Source of the DNA: JBILVQ01 sp044370375
GTDB lineage: Bacteria; Bacteroidota; Bacteroidia; UBA4408
Assembly: GCA_044370375.1 (NCBI GenBank)
Contig: JBILVQ010000092.1
Span: forward strand, 1-11,440
DNA: 11,440 nucleotides
Direction: 5' to 3'
Shown: positions 1-7,502 of the stretch, in pieces
How positions within the stretch are numbered: the stretch's first letter is position 1
Layout of the letters: each line of letters starts with the position of its first letter
Position numbers and translations under genes: made by a program
Notes under the pieces: generated by a model
What the model saw: only the letters and a program-made list of their open reading frames with translations
The model's database searches: none
Told to the model about the DNA's origin: nothing

Positions 1-437
1 ACTTACAAAACTATTTGCCTGACGACTTGCTGGTAAAAGTTGACAGGGCAAGTATGTATTATTCATTGGAAGCGAGAGAGCCTTTACTGGATTATCGATT
101 GGTAGAATTTGCTGTTAATTTACCGCCTGATTTAAAAATTAACGGACTCATTCAAAAGTATATTCTGAAAGAGCAATTGTATCAATACATTCCTGAAAAA
201 TATTTTCAACGAAAAAAACAAGGTTTTAGTATTCCATTAAATAAATGGTTAAAAAATGAATTAAAGCCCTTGTTGCAACACTATACCGATGAAGGTCTAA
301 CCGAAAAATTTGGTTGGCTAAATGCCCATGCTGTAAGCCAATTAAAAAAGCGCTATCTATCGGGCCAAGAGGATTTTCTTTACAACCGAATGTGGCTGAT
401 TATTTGTTTTCACCAATTTTTGGAAAACGAAGGATAA
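1..437 (+). CDS. Asparagine synthase (glutamine-hydrolysing) family protein, C-terminal fragment
   Basis: This is the last 144 codons of a gene whose 5' part lies outside the window; the reading frame is open from the first full codon at position 3. The block YLPDDLLVKVDRASM, followed by SLEAREPLLD and later KQGFSIPLNKWL, is typical of the C-terminal synthetase domain of AsnB-type amidotransferases. That domain adenylates aspartate (or a related carboxylate) with ATP for amidation using ammonia from glutamine. The N-terminal glutaminase domain with its catalytic Cys and the ATP-binding SGGxDS loop are not present here, so activity cannot be judged. Paralogues of this family are common in Bacteroidota polysaccharide and capsule clusters, so it may be such a paralogue and not the biosynthetic AsnB. 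The gene ends 6 nt before a hairpin shared with the convergent pnp. The family call is confident; the exact role is not. Confidence 0.88.
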   Translation, partial: LQNYLPDDLLVKVDRASMYYSLEAREPLLDYRLVEFAVNLPPDLKINGLIQKYILKEQLYQYIPEKYFQRKKQGFSIPLNKWLKNELKPLLQHYTDEGLTEKFGWLNAHAVSQLKKRYLSGQEDFLYNRMWLIICFHQFLENEG

Positions 438-466
438 AAAAAAGGGAGGTCATTGACCTCCCTTTT
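436..466. terminator. Bidirectional intrinsic terminator between asnB-like gene and pnp
   Basis: GGGAGGTCA (444-452) and TGACCTCCC (454-462) are perfect reverse complements separated by one base, giving about 7 bp of stem after allowing for a real loop. On the plus strand the stem is followed by four Ts (463-466). On the minus strand it is followed by eight Us, from the A run at 436-443. It therefore looks stronger for pnp, whose stop codon lies at 469-471. It can serve both convergent genes. Confidence 0.85.
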
Positions 467-468
467 GC

Positions 469-2688
469 TTAACTCTCTTGTGTATTTTTTTGCGAATGTT
501 CCTGGCGCGGAGGACGAGGTCCTCTATCGCGATTGCCGGAGCGTTCTTCCACAGGTGGTGGCGGAACCCAGCCTTCCGGAGGAGTCATCATGGCTCTTTT
601 CGAAAGTTTGAATTTTCCGGTTTTGCTATCTACACCAATTAATTTCACTTTTATTTTCTCACCTTCTTTCAACACTCCCTCTAATGAATCAAGACGCTTG
701 AAGTCCACTTCAGAAATGTGTAACAAGCCATCCTTTCCGGGAAGGAATTCTACAAAAGCTCCGTAAGGCATAATGGACTTAACGGTACCTTCGTATTCAC
801 TTCCAACTTCAGGGATTGAAACAATTCCTCTGATTCTTGCCAATGCTTTATCAATAGACTCTTTATTCTCTGATGAAATCTGAACATGTCCAACACCATC
901 TTTATCTTCAATGGTAATGGTTGTACCGGTTTCTCTTTGCATTTCCTGAATAACTTTTCCACCGGGCCCGATTACCGCACCAATAAAATCTTGAGGAATG
1001 GTGATGGTAACGATTCTTGGAGCATGTGGTTTATAATCTTCTCTTGGTGAGGAAATGGTTTTTTCCATTTCGCCTAAGATATGCAATCTGCCTTTTCTAG
1101 CTTGTTCAAGAGCTTCGGCAACCATGGCGTAGGAAAGTCCGTCAATTTTAATATCCATCTGGCAGGCCGTAATACCGTCTTTGGTACCGGTTACTTTAAA
1201 ATCCATGTCGCCAAGGTGATCTTCATCGCCAAGGATATCAGATAATACGACATAATCTCCTTTTGCATTGGTGATTAAACCCATCGCAATACCTGCAACC
1301 GGCTTGATCATTTTCACACCGGCATCCATCAAAGCAAGTGTACCTGCGCAAACAGTGGCCATTGAAGAACTTCCGTTTGATTCAAGGATATCGGATACTA
1401 CACGGATGGTATAAGGATTATCGGCAGGAATCATTTTTTTGAGGGCACGTAAGGCAAGATTTCCATGCCCCACCTCTCTTCTTCCTGTTCCTCTCATCGG
1501 CTTTACTTCACCGGTAGAAAAGGGAGGAAAATTATAATGAAGCAAAAATTTTGAAGTGCCTTCAAAAGTTGCACCATCAATGATTTGCTCATCCATTTTG
1601 TTACCAAGGGTAACGGTGGTTAAAGATTGGGTTTCGCCACGTGTAAAAATTGCAGAACCGTGAGCTGAAGGAAGATAATCGATTTCGCTCCAAATGGGTC
1701 TGATTTGATCTAGTTTTCTGCCATCCAAACGGGAGCGCTCGGCCAGCATGGCATCGCGCACAGCTTCTTTTTCAACATCATGAAAATATTTTCCGATAAG
1801 GAATTTTTTCTCCTTGGCTGTTTCTTCTGATATGGTGGCAACAAATTCTTGCAAAACGGCACCGAACAATTCCTTTCTTACTTGCTTGTTAGGATTGCCG
1901 GTTTTAGCAATTTGATAAACCTTTTGGTAACAGGCATCGGTGATTGCTTTTTTCAAATCAGCATCATTGTTTTCATGAGAATAAGTACGTTTGGTGGTTT
2001 TACCTACCATTTGTGCCAATTCTATTTGAGCCTGGCATTGTACTTTGATGGCATCATGACCAAATTTCATGGCCGCAATCATATCGGCTTCAGAAATTTC
2101 ACACATTTCGCCCTCCACCATGTTGATGTCTTTCATAGAACCGGCTACAACGATATCGATATCGGCTCTTTCCAGATCATCACGGTTGGGGTTAATGATA
2201 AATTTACCATCAATTCTACCAACTCTAACTTCAGAGATTGGACCATTAAAAGGAATATCAGAAACTGCTAGAGCGGCAGAAGCTGCAAGGGCTGCATAAG
2301 CATCAGGCATTACGTTTTTATCTGCACTGATTAACTGAATAATCATTTGGGTATCGGCATGATAATCGTCCGGAAAAAGTGGGCGCAATGCGCGGTCAAC
2401 CAGGCGGCAAATAAGAATTTCGCTTTCTGTAGGACGGGCTTCTCTTTTGAAAAAGCCACCGGGAAATCTTCCGGCAGAAGCATATTTTTCCTGATAATCA
2501 ACGGAGAGTGGAAGAAAATCAACATTTTCACCTGCCTCCTTCTTTGACACTACTGTTGCGAGCAACATGGTATTACCCACTCTTACTACAACGGATCCAT
2601 CTGCTTGTTTGGCAAGTTTACCTGTTTCAATGCTAACGGTTCGGCCGTCACCAATGTCGAAGGTTTTAGTTATCGGTTGAATTGACAT
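469..2688 (-). CDS. pnp: Polyribonucleotide nucleotidyltransferase (PNPase)
   Basis: PNPase carries out phosphorolytic 3'-to-5' degradation of RNA (releasing nucleoside diphosphates) in the cytoplasm, as a ring-shaped trimer. At 739 residues it is full length. The first RNase PH domain is about residues 10-145 and includes FFKREARPTESE near 79-90. The helical middle domain is about 240-320. The second, catalytic RNase PH domain is about 325-550, with TGRREVGHG (401-409), ESNGSSSMA (436-444) and GDEDHLGDMDFK (487-498), which carries the conserved acidic residues D488/D490/D494/D496. The KH domain follows, with its GPGG loop at 574-577, then the S1 domain at about 629-700. The tail (701-739) is rich in Pro, Arg and polar residues, including a PPPP run. 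The ATG at 2686-2688 gives the usual MSIQPI-like start; no Shine-Dalgarno site is visible, as is common in Bacteroidota. It lies downstream of rpsO, separated from it by a terminator. Confidence 0.98.
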   Translation of the reverse strand: MSIQPITKTFDIGDGRTVSIETGKLAKQADGSVVVRVGNTMLLATVVSKKEAGENVDFLPLSVDYQEKYASAGRFPGGFFKREARPTESEILICRLVDRALRPLFPDDYHADTQMIIQLISADKNVMPDAYAALAASAALAVSDIPFNGPISEVRVGRIDGKFIINPNRDDLERADIDIVVAGSMKDINMVEGEMCEISEADMIAAMKFGHDAIKVQCQAQIELAQMVGKTTKRTYSHENNDADLKKAITDACYQKVYQIAKTGNPNKQVRKELFGAVLQEFVATISEETAKEKKFLIGKYFHDVEKEAVRDAMLAERSRLDGRKLDQIRPIWSEIDYLPSAHGSAIFTRGETQSLTTVTLGNKMDEQIIDGATFEGTSKFLLHYNFPPFSTGEVKPMRGTGRREVGHGNLALRALKKMIPADNPYTIRVVSDILESNGSSSMATVCAGTLALMDAGVKMIKPVAGIAMGLITNAKGDYVVLSDILGDEDHLGDMDFKVTGTKDGITACQMDIKIDGLSYAMVAEALEQARKGRLHILGEMEKTISSPREDYKPHAPRIVTITIPQDFIGAVIGPGGKVIQEMQRETGTTITIEDKDGVGHVQISSENKESIDKALARIRGIVSIPEVGSEYEGTVKSIMPYGAFVEFLPGKDGLLHISEVDFKRLDSLEGVLKEGEKIKVKLIGVDSKTGKFKLSKRAMMTPPEGWVPPPPVEERSGNRDRGPRPPRQEHSQKNTQES

Positions 2689-2711
2689 ATTTTATAATTG
2701 GATGTGGAACG

Positions 2712-2748
2712 AAAAAAAATAAAAAGAGGCAACCGTTCCGATTGCCTC
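2712..2748 (-). terminator. Intrinsic terminator of rpsO (upstream of pnp)
   Basis: GAGGCAA (2726-2732) pairs with TTGCCTC (2742-2748), and CG/CG (2734-2735 with 2739-2740) extends the stem past a C-A mismatch, leaving a TTC loop. Read on the minus strand, the stem is followed by TTTTT-A-TTTTTTTT (complement of 2712-2725), a strong U tract. It lies 17 nt after the rpsO stop and 23 nt before the pnp start. It should end or attenuate rpsO transcripts, so pnp may depend on readthrough or on its own promoter. Confidence 0.85.
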
Positions 2749-2765
2749 CCCCTTGTGTTTTGATT

Positions 2766-3035
2766 TTATCTTCTTAAATCAAGGTCCTTGATGATAGTCC
2801 TGTAACGGGCGATTTCAATGGCCTTGAGGTGATCGAGCAGTCTTCTGCGTTTACCAACCAACTTAAGCAGTGCTCTTTGTGTGTTGTAATCTTTCTTGTT
2901 TATTTTCAAATGCTCAGTCATGTGTGAAATTCTGTGTGAGAACAGAGCTATCTGACTTTCTGCAGATCCGGTATTGGCTTCAGCGCCTCCGAACTTCTTG
3001 AAGATATCTTTTTTTACTTCAGTGGTAAGGTACAT
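2766..3035 (-). CDS. rpsO: 30S ribosomal protein S15
   Basis: S15 is a primary binder of the 16S rRNA central domain and helps form an intersubunit bridge. The 89-residue length is standard. The conserved helical segments are TGSAESQIALFSHRI (about 22-36), followed by HMTEHLK (38-44) and LLKLVGKRRRLLDHL (about 56-70). The Thr/Gly/Ser-rich turn and the basic KRRR patch that contacts rRNA are both present. The ATG at 3033-3035 is preceded on the minus strand by GAGGA (complement of 3041-3045), five bases upstream, one of the few clear Shine-Dalgarno-like sites in the window. Gene order rpsO then pnp matches many bacteria. A short leader after the predicted promoter leaves little room for a long autoregulatory S15-binding structure. 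Confidence 0.98.
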   Translation of the reverse strand: MYLTTEVKKDIFKKFGGAEANTGSAESQIALFSHRISHMTEHLKINKKDYNTQRALLKLVGKRRRLLDHLKAIEIARYRTIIKDLDLRR

Positions 3036-3063
3036 TTTCTTCCTCTTTCTTTTTAATGAAGCG

Positions 3064-3071
3064 CAAAAATA
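3064..3071 (-). promoter_or_regulatory. Bacteroidota-type -7 promoter element for rpsO
   Basis: On the minus strand the bases read TATTTTTG, an exact match to the Bacteroidota -7 consensus TAnnTTTG. It lies 28 nt upstream of the rpsO ATG, which would give a leader of roughly 20-25 nt. A TTTG further upstream (complement of 3103-3106) is about 31 nt away, too far for the usual -33 spacing, so only the -7 box is well supported. Confidence 0.55.
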
Positions 3072-3137
3072 GTAAATTTTAGATTTATCCTTGTTTTTCT
3101 TTCAAAAAAAATAGACTATCGCCTGATTTACAGTGCT

Positions 3138-3950
3138 TTAAATATCTGCCAAGCCAAATTCCCCTATTTTTTCCAATAACTCCTGAAAGATTCCGGCATT
3201 AGAAGCAATAATTTCCTGGTTAAAAATAAACTTATTTCCGCCCGAAAAATCGCTCACTACCCCACCGGCTTCCTTTACCAGCAAGGCACCGGCAGCAACA
3301 TCCCAGGGTTTGAGGGAGTACTCGTAAAAGGCTTCACAGCGGCCGGCGGCAACATAGGCCAAATCAGCGGCTGCACTGCCCAGCCTGCGAAGACCGTGAG
3401 AGTGCTCCATCATGTAACGAAACAATTGCAGGTATTCGTCCATTTTGGAAAAATCTGTGTAGGGAAAGCCTGTTACCAGCAATGAATCTTTCAATTTATC
3501 TCTCTGGCTAACAAAAATTCTTTGACCGTTGAGAAAGGCGCCACCATCTTTCCAGGAAGAAAAGCACTCATCCTGATTAATTTCAAGCACCACACCTATA
3601 ACTAGGTCACCGGCTTTGTTGATCAAACCAATTGAAACGCAAAAGCAGGGAAGTCCGTGAATAAAATTAGTGGTTCCATCCAGCGGATCAATAATCCAGG
3701 TGTAATCTTCGCCTGCTCGGGTCCTTGTGTTTTCTTCTGCAAGGAAATCACTGTTGGGCAACAAACGCTCGAGTTGTCGGATGATTAATTCTTCTGATTG
3801 CTTATCAACATAGGTTACGAAATCATTTAACCCTTTCACCTCCACTTGTGAAGTAAGCAGTTTTTTCTGTTGCGAAAGAATAAACTTACCTGCTTCACGA
3901 GCAACCTTATCAACCTCGGCACAAAGCTTCCCTAAATCTTGCGTGTTCAT
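3138..3950 (-). CDS. Inositol monophosphatase family protein (SuhB-like)
   Basis: This is a Mg2+-dependent phosphatase of the inositol monophosphatase family, probably acting on inositol phosphate or related sugar phosphates in the cytoplasm. With the chosen start it is 270 residues, the normal family length. The metal-binding motifs are present in order: EE at 72-73 (LAEEN), WIIDPLDGTTNF at 85-96 with D88 and D91, and the second signature KPWDVAAG at 214-221 with D217. The frame is open from an ATG at 3989, but the ATG at 3948-3950 is preferred. It forms a 4-nt ATGA overlap with the lgt stop (3947-3949), typical of translational coupling, and it removes a 13-residue polar extension lying entirely within lgt. 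The exact substrate is not readable from the sequence; related phosphatases acting on other phosphate monoesters, such as 3'-phosphoadenosine 5'-phosphate or histidinol phosphate, are less likely alternatives. It is the last gene of the mtaB-lgt operon. Confidence 0.92.
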   Translation of the reverse strand: MNTQDLGKLCAEVDKVAREAGKFILSQQKKLLTSQVEVKGLNDFVTYVDKQSEELIIRQLERLLPNSDFLAEENTRTRAGEDYTWIIDPLDGTTNFIHGLPCFCVSIGLINKAGDLVIGVVLEINQDECFSSWKDGGAFLNGQRIFVSQRDKLKDSLLVTGFPYTDFSKMDEYLQLFRYMMEHSHGLRRLGSAAADLAYVAAGRCEAFYEYSLKPWDVAAGALLVKEAGGVVSDFSGGNKFIFNQEIIASNAGIFQELLEKIGEFGLADI

Positions 3951-5098
3951 TGTGTTGTCTGACTTTTTTTGATTTTCAACCATAGCCAAACACCACCGGA
4001 AAAAATCAATAAAGAAATTAACTCGGCTTGGGTAAAGGCAAAACTTCCGATATGATAAAGAGAATTAACCCTGATTTTTTCGATAAGGAAGCGCTCGGCT
4101 CCATTCATCATCAAATAAATGGCAAAAATTTGGCCCGATAGGTTCATTTTTTTTCGGATATTCCACAGAATAAGAAATAAAATTGAGCAGGCCACCGCCT
4201 CATAAAAAGGGGTAGGAAAAACGGGCTGTTCAAGCATATAGCAATGCTTACCAATACATCCGGGAATGGGAATCCCTTCGCTAATTACGTTATTTGGGTA
4301 ACGGTAGGACCACATCCAATCAGGCAAAAAACTAAGCCACTCAGGCATTGCAGCCAAATTGGGGATTCCCCAATCACCATCGCCCGACATGTGACAGCCT
4401 ATTCTTCCCACAGCATAGCCTAACATCAATGCCGGTGAAAGAGCATCGGCAACAGCAAGAAAGGGAATTTTAGACTTTTTGCTATCGAAATAAATCCAAA
4501 CGGAAACAACAATTAACCCGCCATACATGGTGAGACCGGAAAAAGACAGCAAGGCCTCTACCGGATCGTGAAAAAACTCGGCAGGGTTTTCAAGGTTATG
4601 AAAAATTTTTGCACCCAATAGTCCGCCAACTGCCGAAATAATGGTGTAATTTCCCATGTGATCCTGGGCACTCAATAACTCTTCCAGTTCTAAGGGTTGA
4701 GGCAGTTGTTGCTTCTTTTTCTCTGCATATTTAACATAGGCCATAATGGCTGCCAAGGCTAAACCACCGGGCCAATGACCTTTGAAAGACAAAATTACAT
4801 CCTGTGGATTGGATGCGAACTCGGCATAATGTAGGGCTGCATAAATGAGTTTATAACCAAAAATAAAACCCCAGAAACCTGCCATAATTAATTCGATTGG
4901 GGTGGCAGGCAGCCCCTGGATAAATTTTCTTTTGATATAAGGGAATCTTCCGGCCTTTTGAAGTCGGTCTATTTCTTTAGAACCAAAAACGATGGCTACT
5001 AAAAAACCAATTCCAACAAAGAAACCGAAGGTTTGAATGGGGAGCGGCAGATTAATTCCGAATAAGTCTTTCAGTAAATCGGTAATGGTTGGATACAT
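3947..5098 (-). CDS. lgt: Prolipoprotein diacylglyceryl transferase family protein
   Basis: Lgt is an inner-membrane enzyme that moves the diacylglyceryl group of phosphatidylglycerol onto the lipobox cysteine of prolipoproteins, the first step in lipoprotein maturation. The 383-residue protein is clearly polytopic, with hydrophobic spans near 22-40, 68-88, 108-122, 150-166, 188-204, 216-231, 300-314, 322-336 and 357-376. The family signature is recognisable at 231-244 (GRIGCHMSGDGDWG), and AERFLIEKIR (334-343) resembles the conserved block near the C-terminus. The protein is about 90 residues longer than E. coli Lgt, mainly through a charged loop near 124-148 and an insertion at about 245-298. 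At signature positions where E. coli has Asn-Phe-x-Asn, this protein has Cys-His-x-Ser, and the HGG motif reads YGG (192-194). From memory, such variants are usual for Bacteroidota. The start ATG is 34 nt after the preceding gene; the stop overlaps the next gene. Confidence 0.87.
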   Translation of the reverse strand: MYPTITDLLKDLFGINLPLPIQTFGFFVGIGFLVAIVFGSKEIDRLQKAGRFPYIKRKFIQGLPATPIELIMAGFWGFIFGYKLIYAALHYAEFASNPQDVILSFKGHWPGGLALAAIMAYVKYAEKKKQQLPQPLELEELLSAQDHMGNYTIISAVGGLLGAKIFHNLENPAEFFHDPVEALLSFSGLTMYGGLIVVSVWIYFDSKKSKIPFLAVADALSPALMLGYAVGRIGCHMSGDGDWGIPNLAAMPEWLSFLPDWMWSYRYPNNVISEGIPIPGCIGKHCYMLEQPVFPTPFYEAVACSILFLILWNIRKKMNLSGQIFAIYLMMNGAERFLIEKIRVNSLYHIGSFAFTQAELISLLIFSGGVWLWLKIKKSQTTQ

Positions 5099-5132
5099 TC
5101 AGTAGAGGAGATTAAACACCATGCCATCCTAA

Positions 5133-5411
5133 CTAGTAGGCATCTGTTTCGTTAATGGTTTTGTTCAATGATTTGGTTTTCTCATCAGTCCGTACCTTCC
5201 ACTTGGGTGCTTTTTTATCCACACTTGGCAGAGAAATATAAACCACCCAGGCAATAATAGCAATAATAAACAGCACCAAAAGGGGATGTTTTAGAATATC
5301 CATCATCCTCTTCTTGGAAAAGAAAGGTTTCTTTTTTTTATATTTTACTCTTACTTTTTTTCTCAGCCGACCACTTTTGGGGGAGAGGCTGTATTCATGT
5401 TCTTCGGGCAT
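5133..5411 (-). CDS. Small single-pass membrane protein of unknown function
   Basis: I do not recognise a named family for this 92-residue protein. It has an acidic start (MPEEHEY), then a strongly basic stretch (residues about 15-35, many Lys/Arg), a single hydrophobic span at about 43-61 (LLVLFIIAIIAWVVYISL) and a polar, charged tail. The positive-inside rule predicts a cytoplasmic N-terminus, with the last 30 residues in the periplasm. The basic segment next to the membrane could bind lipid head groups or nucleic acid, but this is only a possibility. It lies 6 nt after the 230-residue gene and 34 nt before lgt on the same strand, so it is very likely cotranscribed with both. That spacing supports it as a real gene. 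Confidence 0.75.
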   Translation of the reverse strand: MPEEHEYSLSPKSGRLRKKVRVKYKKKKPFFSKKRMMDILKHPLLVLFIIAIIAWVVYISLPSVDKKAPKWKVRTDEKTKSLNKTINETDAY

Positions 5412-5417
5412 AAAAAA

Positions 5418-6110
5418 CTATAAATTATCCTTTAACTGACTTAACCTTAACTGTTCAATTTCACGCTCATTCTTCTCTTTGGTATTCTTGAGAGAAGAAA
5501 ATGCCATTTTTAGTTGGGCCGCATTTTTTACATAATAAATATTCAGTAAAACATGGCTGGAAATGTGAACGAAATTGTTTTTATTATCTGCGATAAAAAC
5601 GCTTTCATTCATGGCCCTTTTCATAAACTCTTCCTCATTAACACCAGCAATATAATTATTAAAAAGTGAGCGAAAAATCAATTCAAGCTTCTGGCTTTTT
5701 TGGGGGAAAACTTCTTTAAACTCATAAAGGGTTGCACAAACATTTCCTTTAATCAGAAAGAAATACAAACGCACATTGTAATCGAAAATGGAGTAATTAT
5801 ATTTCAAACTATTAAACTCATTACCCTGATCTTCGTAGCCTGATTTAATTACCGGAGTACCAAGAGCAGCGATTATTTCTTCTTCGGTATTTAAACCGAT
5901 AAAACGGTTAATTTCGGTAATTGCAGTTTTGGCTTTAAAAGATTGATCGGGATGAAAGGCATTGACTCTCTCTTCAATTTTATTAAAAAACGAAAGGGGA
6001 GACATTTTCGGGCGTGAATGACTGTAGGCGCTGGCATAGGAATTAGCACTCCTGCTATTTCGCCTGTTGCCATTCTTTTTTAAGAAACCGAAGAAATCAA
6101 ATAAACCCAT
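5418..6110 (-). CDS. Conserved-looking protein of unknown function (230 residues)
   Basis: No family is recognised. The N-terminus (MGLFDFFGFLKK) is an amphipathic, hydrophobic stretch followed by a basic, Ser/Asn-rich linker (13-36). The body from about 40 onward mixes helix and strand with no membrane segment, and the last 25 residues are highly charged and probably helical (EKNEREIEQLRLSQLK). The motif EEEIIAALGTPVI (77-89) followed by aromatic-rich strands (YNYSIFDYNVRLYFF, 104-118) suggests a compact cytoplasmic fold. The frame is open to an ATG at 6137, inside mtaB, but the ATG at 6108-6110 is preferred: it lies 7 nt after the mtaB stop and begins a sensible N-terminus. It is encoded in a tight operon between mtaB and a small membrane protein. 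Confidence 0.78.
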   Translation of the reverse strand: MGLFDFFGFLKKNGNRRNSRSANSYASAYSHSRPKMSPLSFFNKIEERVNAFHPDQSFKAKTAITEINRFIGLNTEEEIIAALGTPVIKSGYEDQGNEFNSLKYNYSIFDYNVRLYFFLIKGNVCATLYEFKEVFPQKSQKLELIFRSLFNNYIAGVNEEEFMKRAMNESVFIADNKNNFVHISSHVLLNIYYVKNAAQLKMAFSSLKNTKEKNEREIEQLRLSQLKDNL

Positions 6111-6117
6111 GCTGTGT

Positions 6118-7467
6118 TCAGATAGAAATTTTTTCAAACATATCGAGGGAATTCAATTCGTGTTCGAATTCAATTCCCTCTACCCAATTGGGACTCAATT
6201 TATTTAGCGCAACCCGACTAACGGTATTAATTTTCGCAGGATTATAAGGGCTTCCCACTTTCACATAATTAGGCGTAAACCCTGTCATTATTCCATCTTT
6301 GTTATCCGCTTCCCATAAAACGGGGAAGGTCTTTCCTATTTGTTTTTGATAGAAATAATGAAGTTTTTTTGCCGACAAATTTCTCAAGCGAGCGTTTCTT
6401 TCTTTGCGAATTCCTTTGGCCACAGAAAGTGGCATAAGGGCAGCATCGGTGTTTTCTCTTTCGGAATAAGTAAAAACGTGCAGATAACTGATGTCAAGTT
6501 CGTGAAGAAAATTGTGGGTGATTTGAAAATCCTCCTCTGTTTCGCCAGGAAAACCCGTTATAACATCAACCCCAATACAGGCATCGGGCATTAATGCTAG
6601 GATACGGTTTAACCGGTTTCGGTACAAATCCGTTAAATACCTTCTTCGCATTTTTCGCAAAACCGCATCGCTTCCTGATTGTAATGGAATATGAAAATGT
6701 GGCACAAAAGCGCGTGAGGCGGCCACAAATTCAATGATTGCATCACTAAGCAAATTGGGTTCAATGGAAGATATTCTGAATCGTTCAACAGAGGTTTCCA
6801 AATCCAGTCTTTGCAACAATTCAAGAAAAGTATGCTCATGCTTCTTATTTCCGTTTTCGCCCTTTCCAAAATCCCCAATATTAACACCCGTTAAAACAAT
6901 TTCTTTAACTCCGGAGGCAACAATCTGATCAACCTGGCGAAGGATATTATCCATACCATCGCTTCTACTGAAGCCACGGGCAAGAGGAATGGTGCAATAA
7001 CTGCAAGTGTAATCGCAACCGTCTTGTACCTTCAAAAAAGCACGGGTTCTGGAGCCCAACGAATAGGAACCAACAAAAGTATCAGCAGCTTCAACTTCGC
7101 AGGCATGCACGAGTGGCAAAGAATCTCTTTGATATGATTTTACGAATTGCAGCAAATTGAATTTCTCACTCGCGCCCAAAACAATATCAACACCGGGTAT
7201 TGCTGCTATTTCGGCAGGCTTCAACTGCGCATAACAACCAATCAAACAAATGAGTGATTGCTCATTTTTTTTATGAATGGAACCCACCAACTTGCGGCAT
7301 TCTTTGTCGGCATTCTCTGTCACCGAACAAGTGTTAATGACATAAACGTCTGCAGCGGCTTCAAAAGGAAGCACTTCAAACCCATCTTTTACAAAAGCTC
7401 TTTCAAGGGTTGAGGTTTCAGCGAAATTAAGTTTACACCCAAGGGTGTGAAAAGCGACCGTTCTCAA
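6118..7467 (-). CDS. mtaB: tRNA (N6-L-threonylcarbamoyladenosine(37)-C2)-methylthiotransferase MtaB
   Basis: MtaB is a radical-SAM methylthiotransferase that converts t6A37 to ms2t6A37 in tRNAs reading ANN codons, stabilising codon pairing. The 449-residue length fits. The N-terminal MTTase (UPF0004) domain holds the auxiliary-cluster cysteines C11 (TLGCKLNFAET), C47 (INTCSVT) and C78 (IGCYAQ). The radical-SAM triad is C151, C155 and C158 in DGCDYTCSYCTIPLARG (149-165). Further conserved blocks are PHFHIPLQSGSD (256-267) and DVITGFPGETEEDF (301-314). A TRAM-like C-terminal region follows from about 372. The start is a TTG at 7465-7467; this is where homologues begin (M-x-x-VAFxTLGCKLN), so the non-ATG start is well supported. 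It is the first gene of the five-gene minus-strand operon and is divergent from a solute-binding lipoprotein gene. Confidence 0.95.
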   Translation of the reverse strand: MRTVAFHTLGCKLNFAETSTLERAFVKDGFEVLPFEAAADVYVINTCSVTENADKECRKLVGSIHKKNEQSLICLIGCYAQLKPAEIAAIPGVDIVLGASEKFNLLQFVKSYQRDSLPLVHACEVEAADTFVGSYSLGSRTRAFLKVQDGCDYTCSYCTIPLARGFSRSDGMDNILRQVDQIVASGVKEIVLTGVNIGDFGKGENGNKKHEHTFLELLQRLDLETSVERFRISSIEPNLLSDAIIEFVAASRAFVPHFHIPLQSGSDAVLRKMRRRYLTDLYRNRLNRILALMPDACIGVDVITGFPGETEEDFQITHNFLHELDISYLHVFTYSERENTDAALMPLSVAKGIRKERNARLRNLSAKKLHYFYQKQIGKTFPVLWEADNKDGIMTGFTPNYVKVGSPYNPAKINTVSRVALNKLSPNWVEGIEFEHELNSLDMFEKISI

Positions 7468-7492
7468 GTAGCGAAAAATGTTTGCGAATATA

Positions 7493-7502
7493 GCAAATTT
7501 GC
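7493..7502. promoter_or_regulatory. Palindrome in the mtaB / lipoprotein divergent region
   Basis: GCAAATTTGC is a perfect 10-bp palindrome lying 26 nt upstream of the mtaB TTG and about 120 nt upstream of the preferred lipoprotein start. A further TTTGC at 7481-7485 forms an inverted repeat with GCAAA at 7493-7497. This could be a regulator-binding site in a divergent promoter region, but such short AT-rich palindromes also arise by chance. No convincing -33/-7 pair was found for either direction. Confidence 0.25.

Noticed and set aside
1849..2299. Open frames on the plus strand across the middle of pnp
   Set aside because: They lie antisense within a strongly conserved PNPase gene, show no family resemblance and have low-complexity composition (for example an Ala-rich end); treated as shadows.
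3072..3137. Possible terminator after the inositol monophosphatase gene
   Set aside because: The only stem before the T run (ATAG/CTAT) has four pairs and a one-base loop, too weak to call.
3951..3989. Longer N-terminus for the inositol monophosphatase from the ATG at 3989
   Set aside because: The 13 extra residues are polar and fully within lgt; the ATGA overlap at 3947-3950 gives the family's usual length.
6111..6137. Longer N-terminus for the 230-residue protein from the ATG at 6137
   Set aside because: It would overlap mtaB by 20 nt, while the ATG at 6110 directly follows the mtaB stop and gives a cleaner N-terminus.
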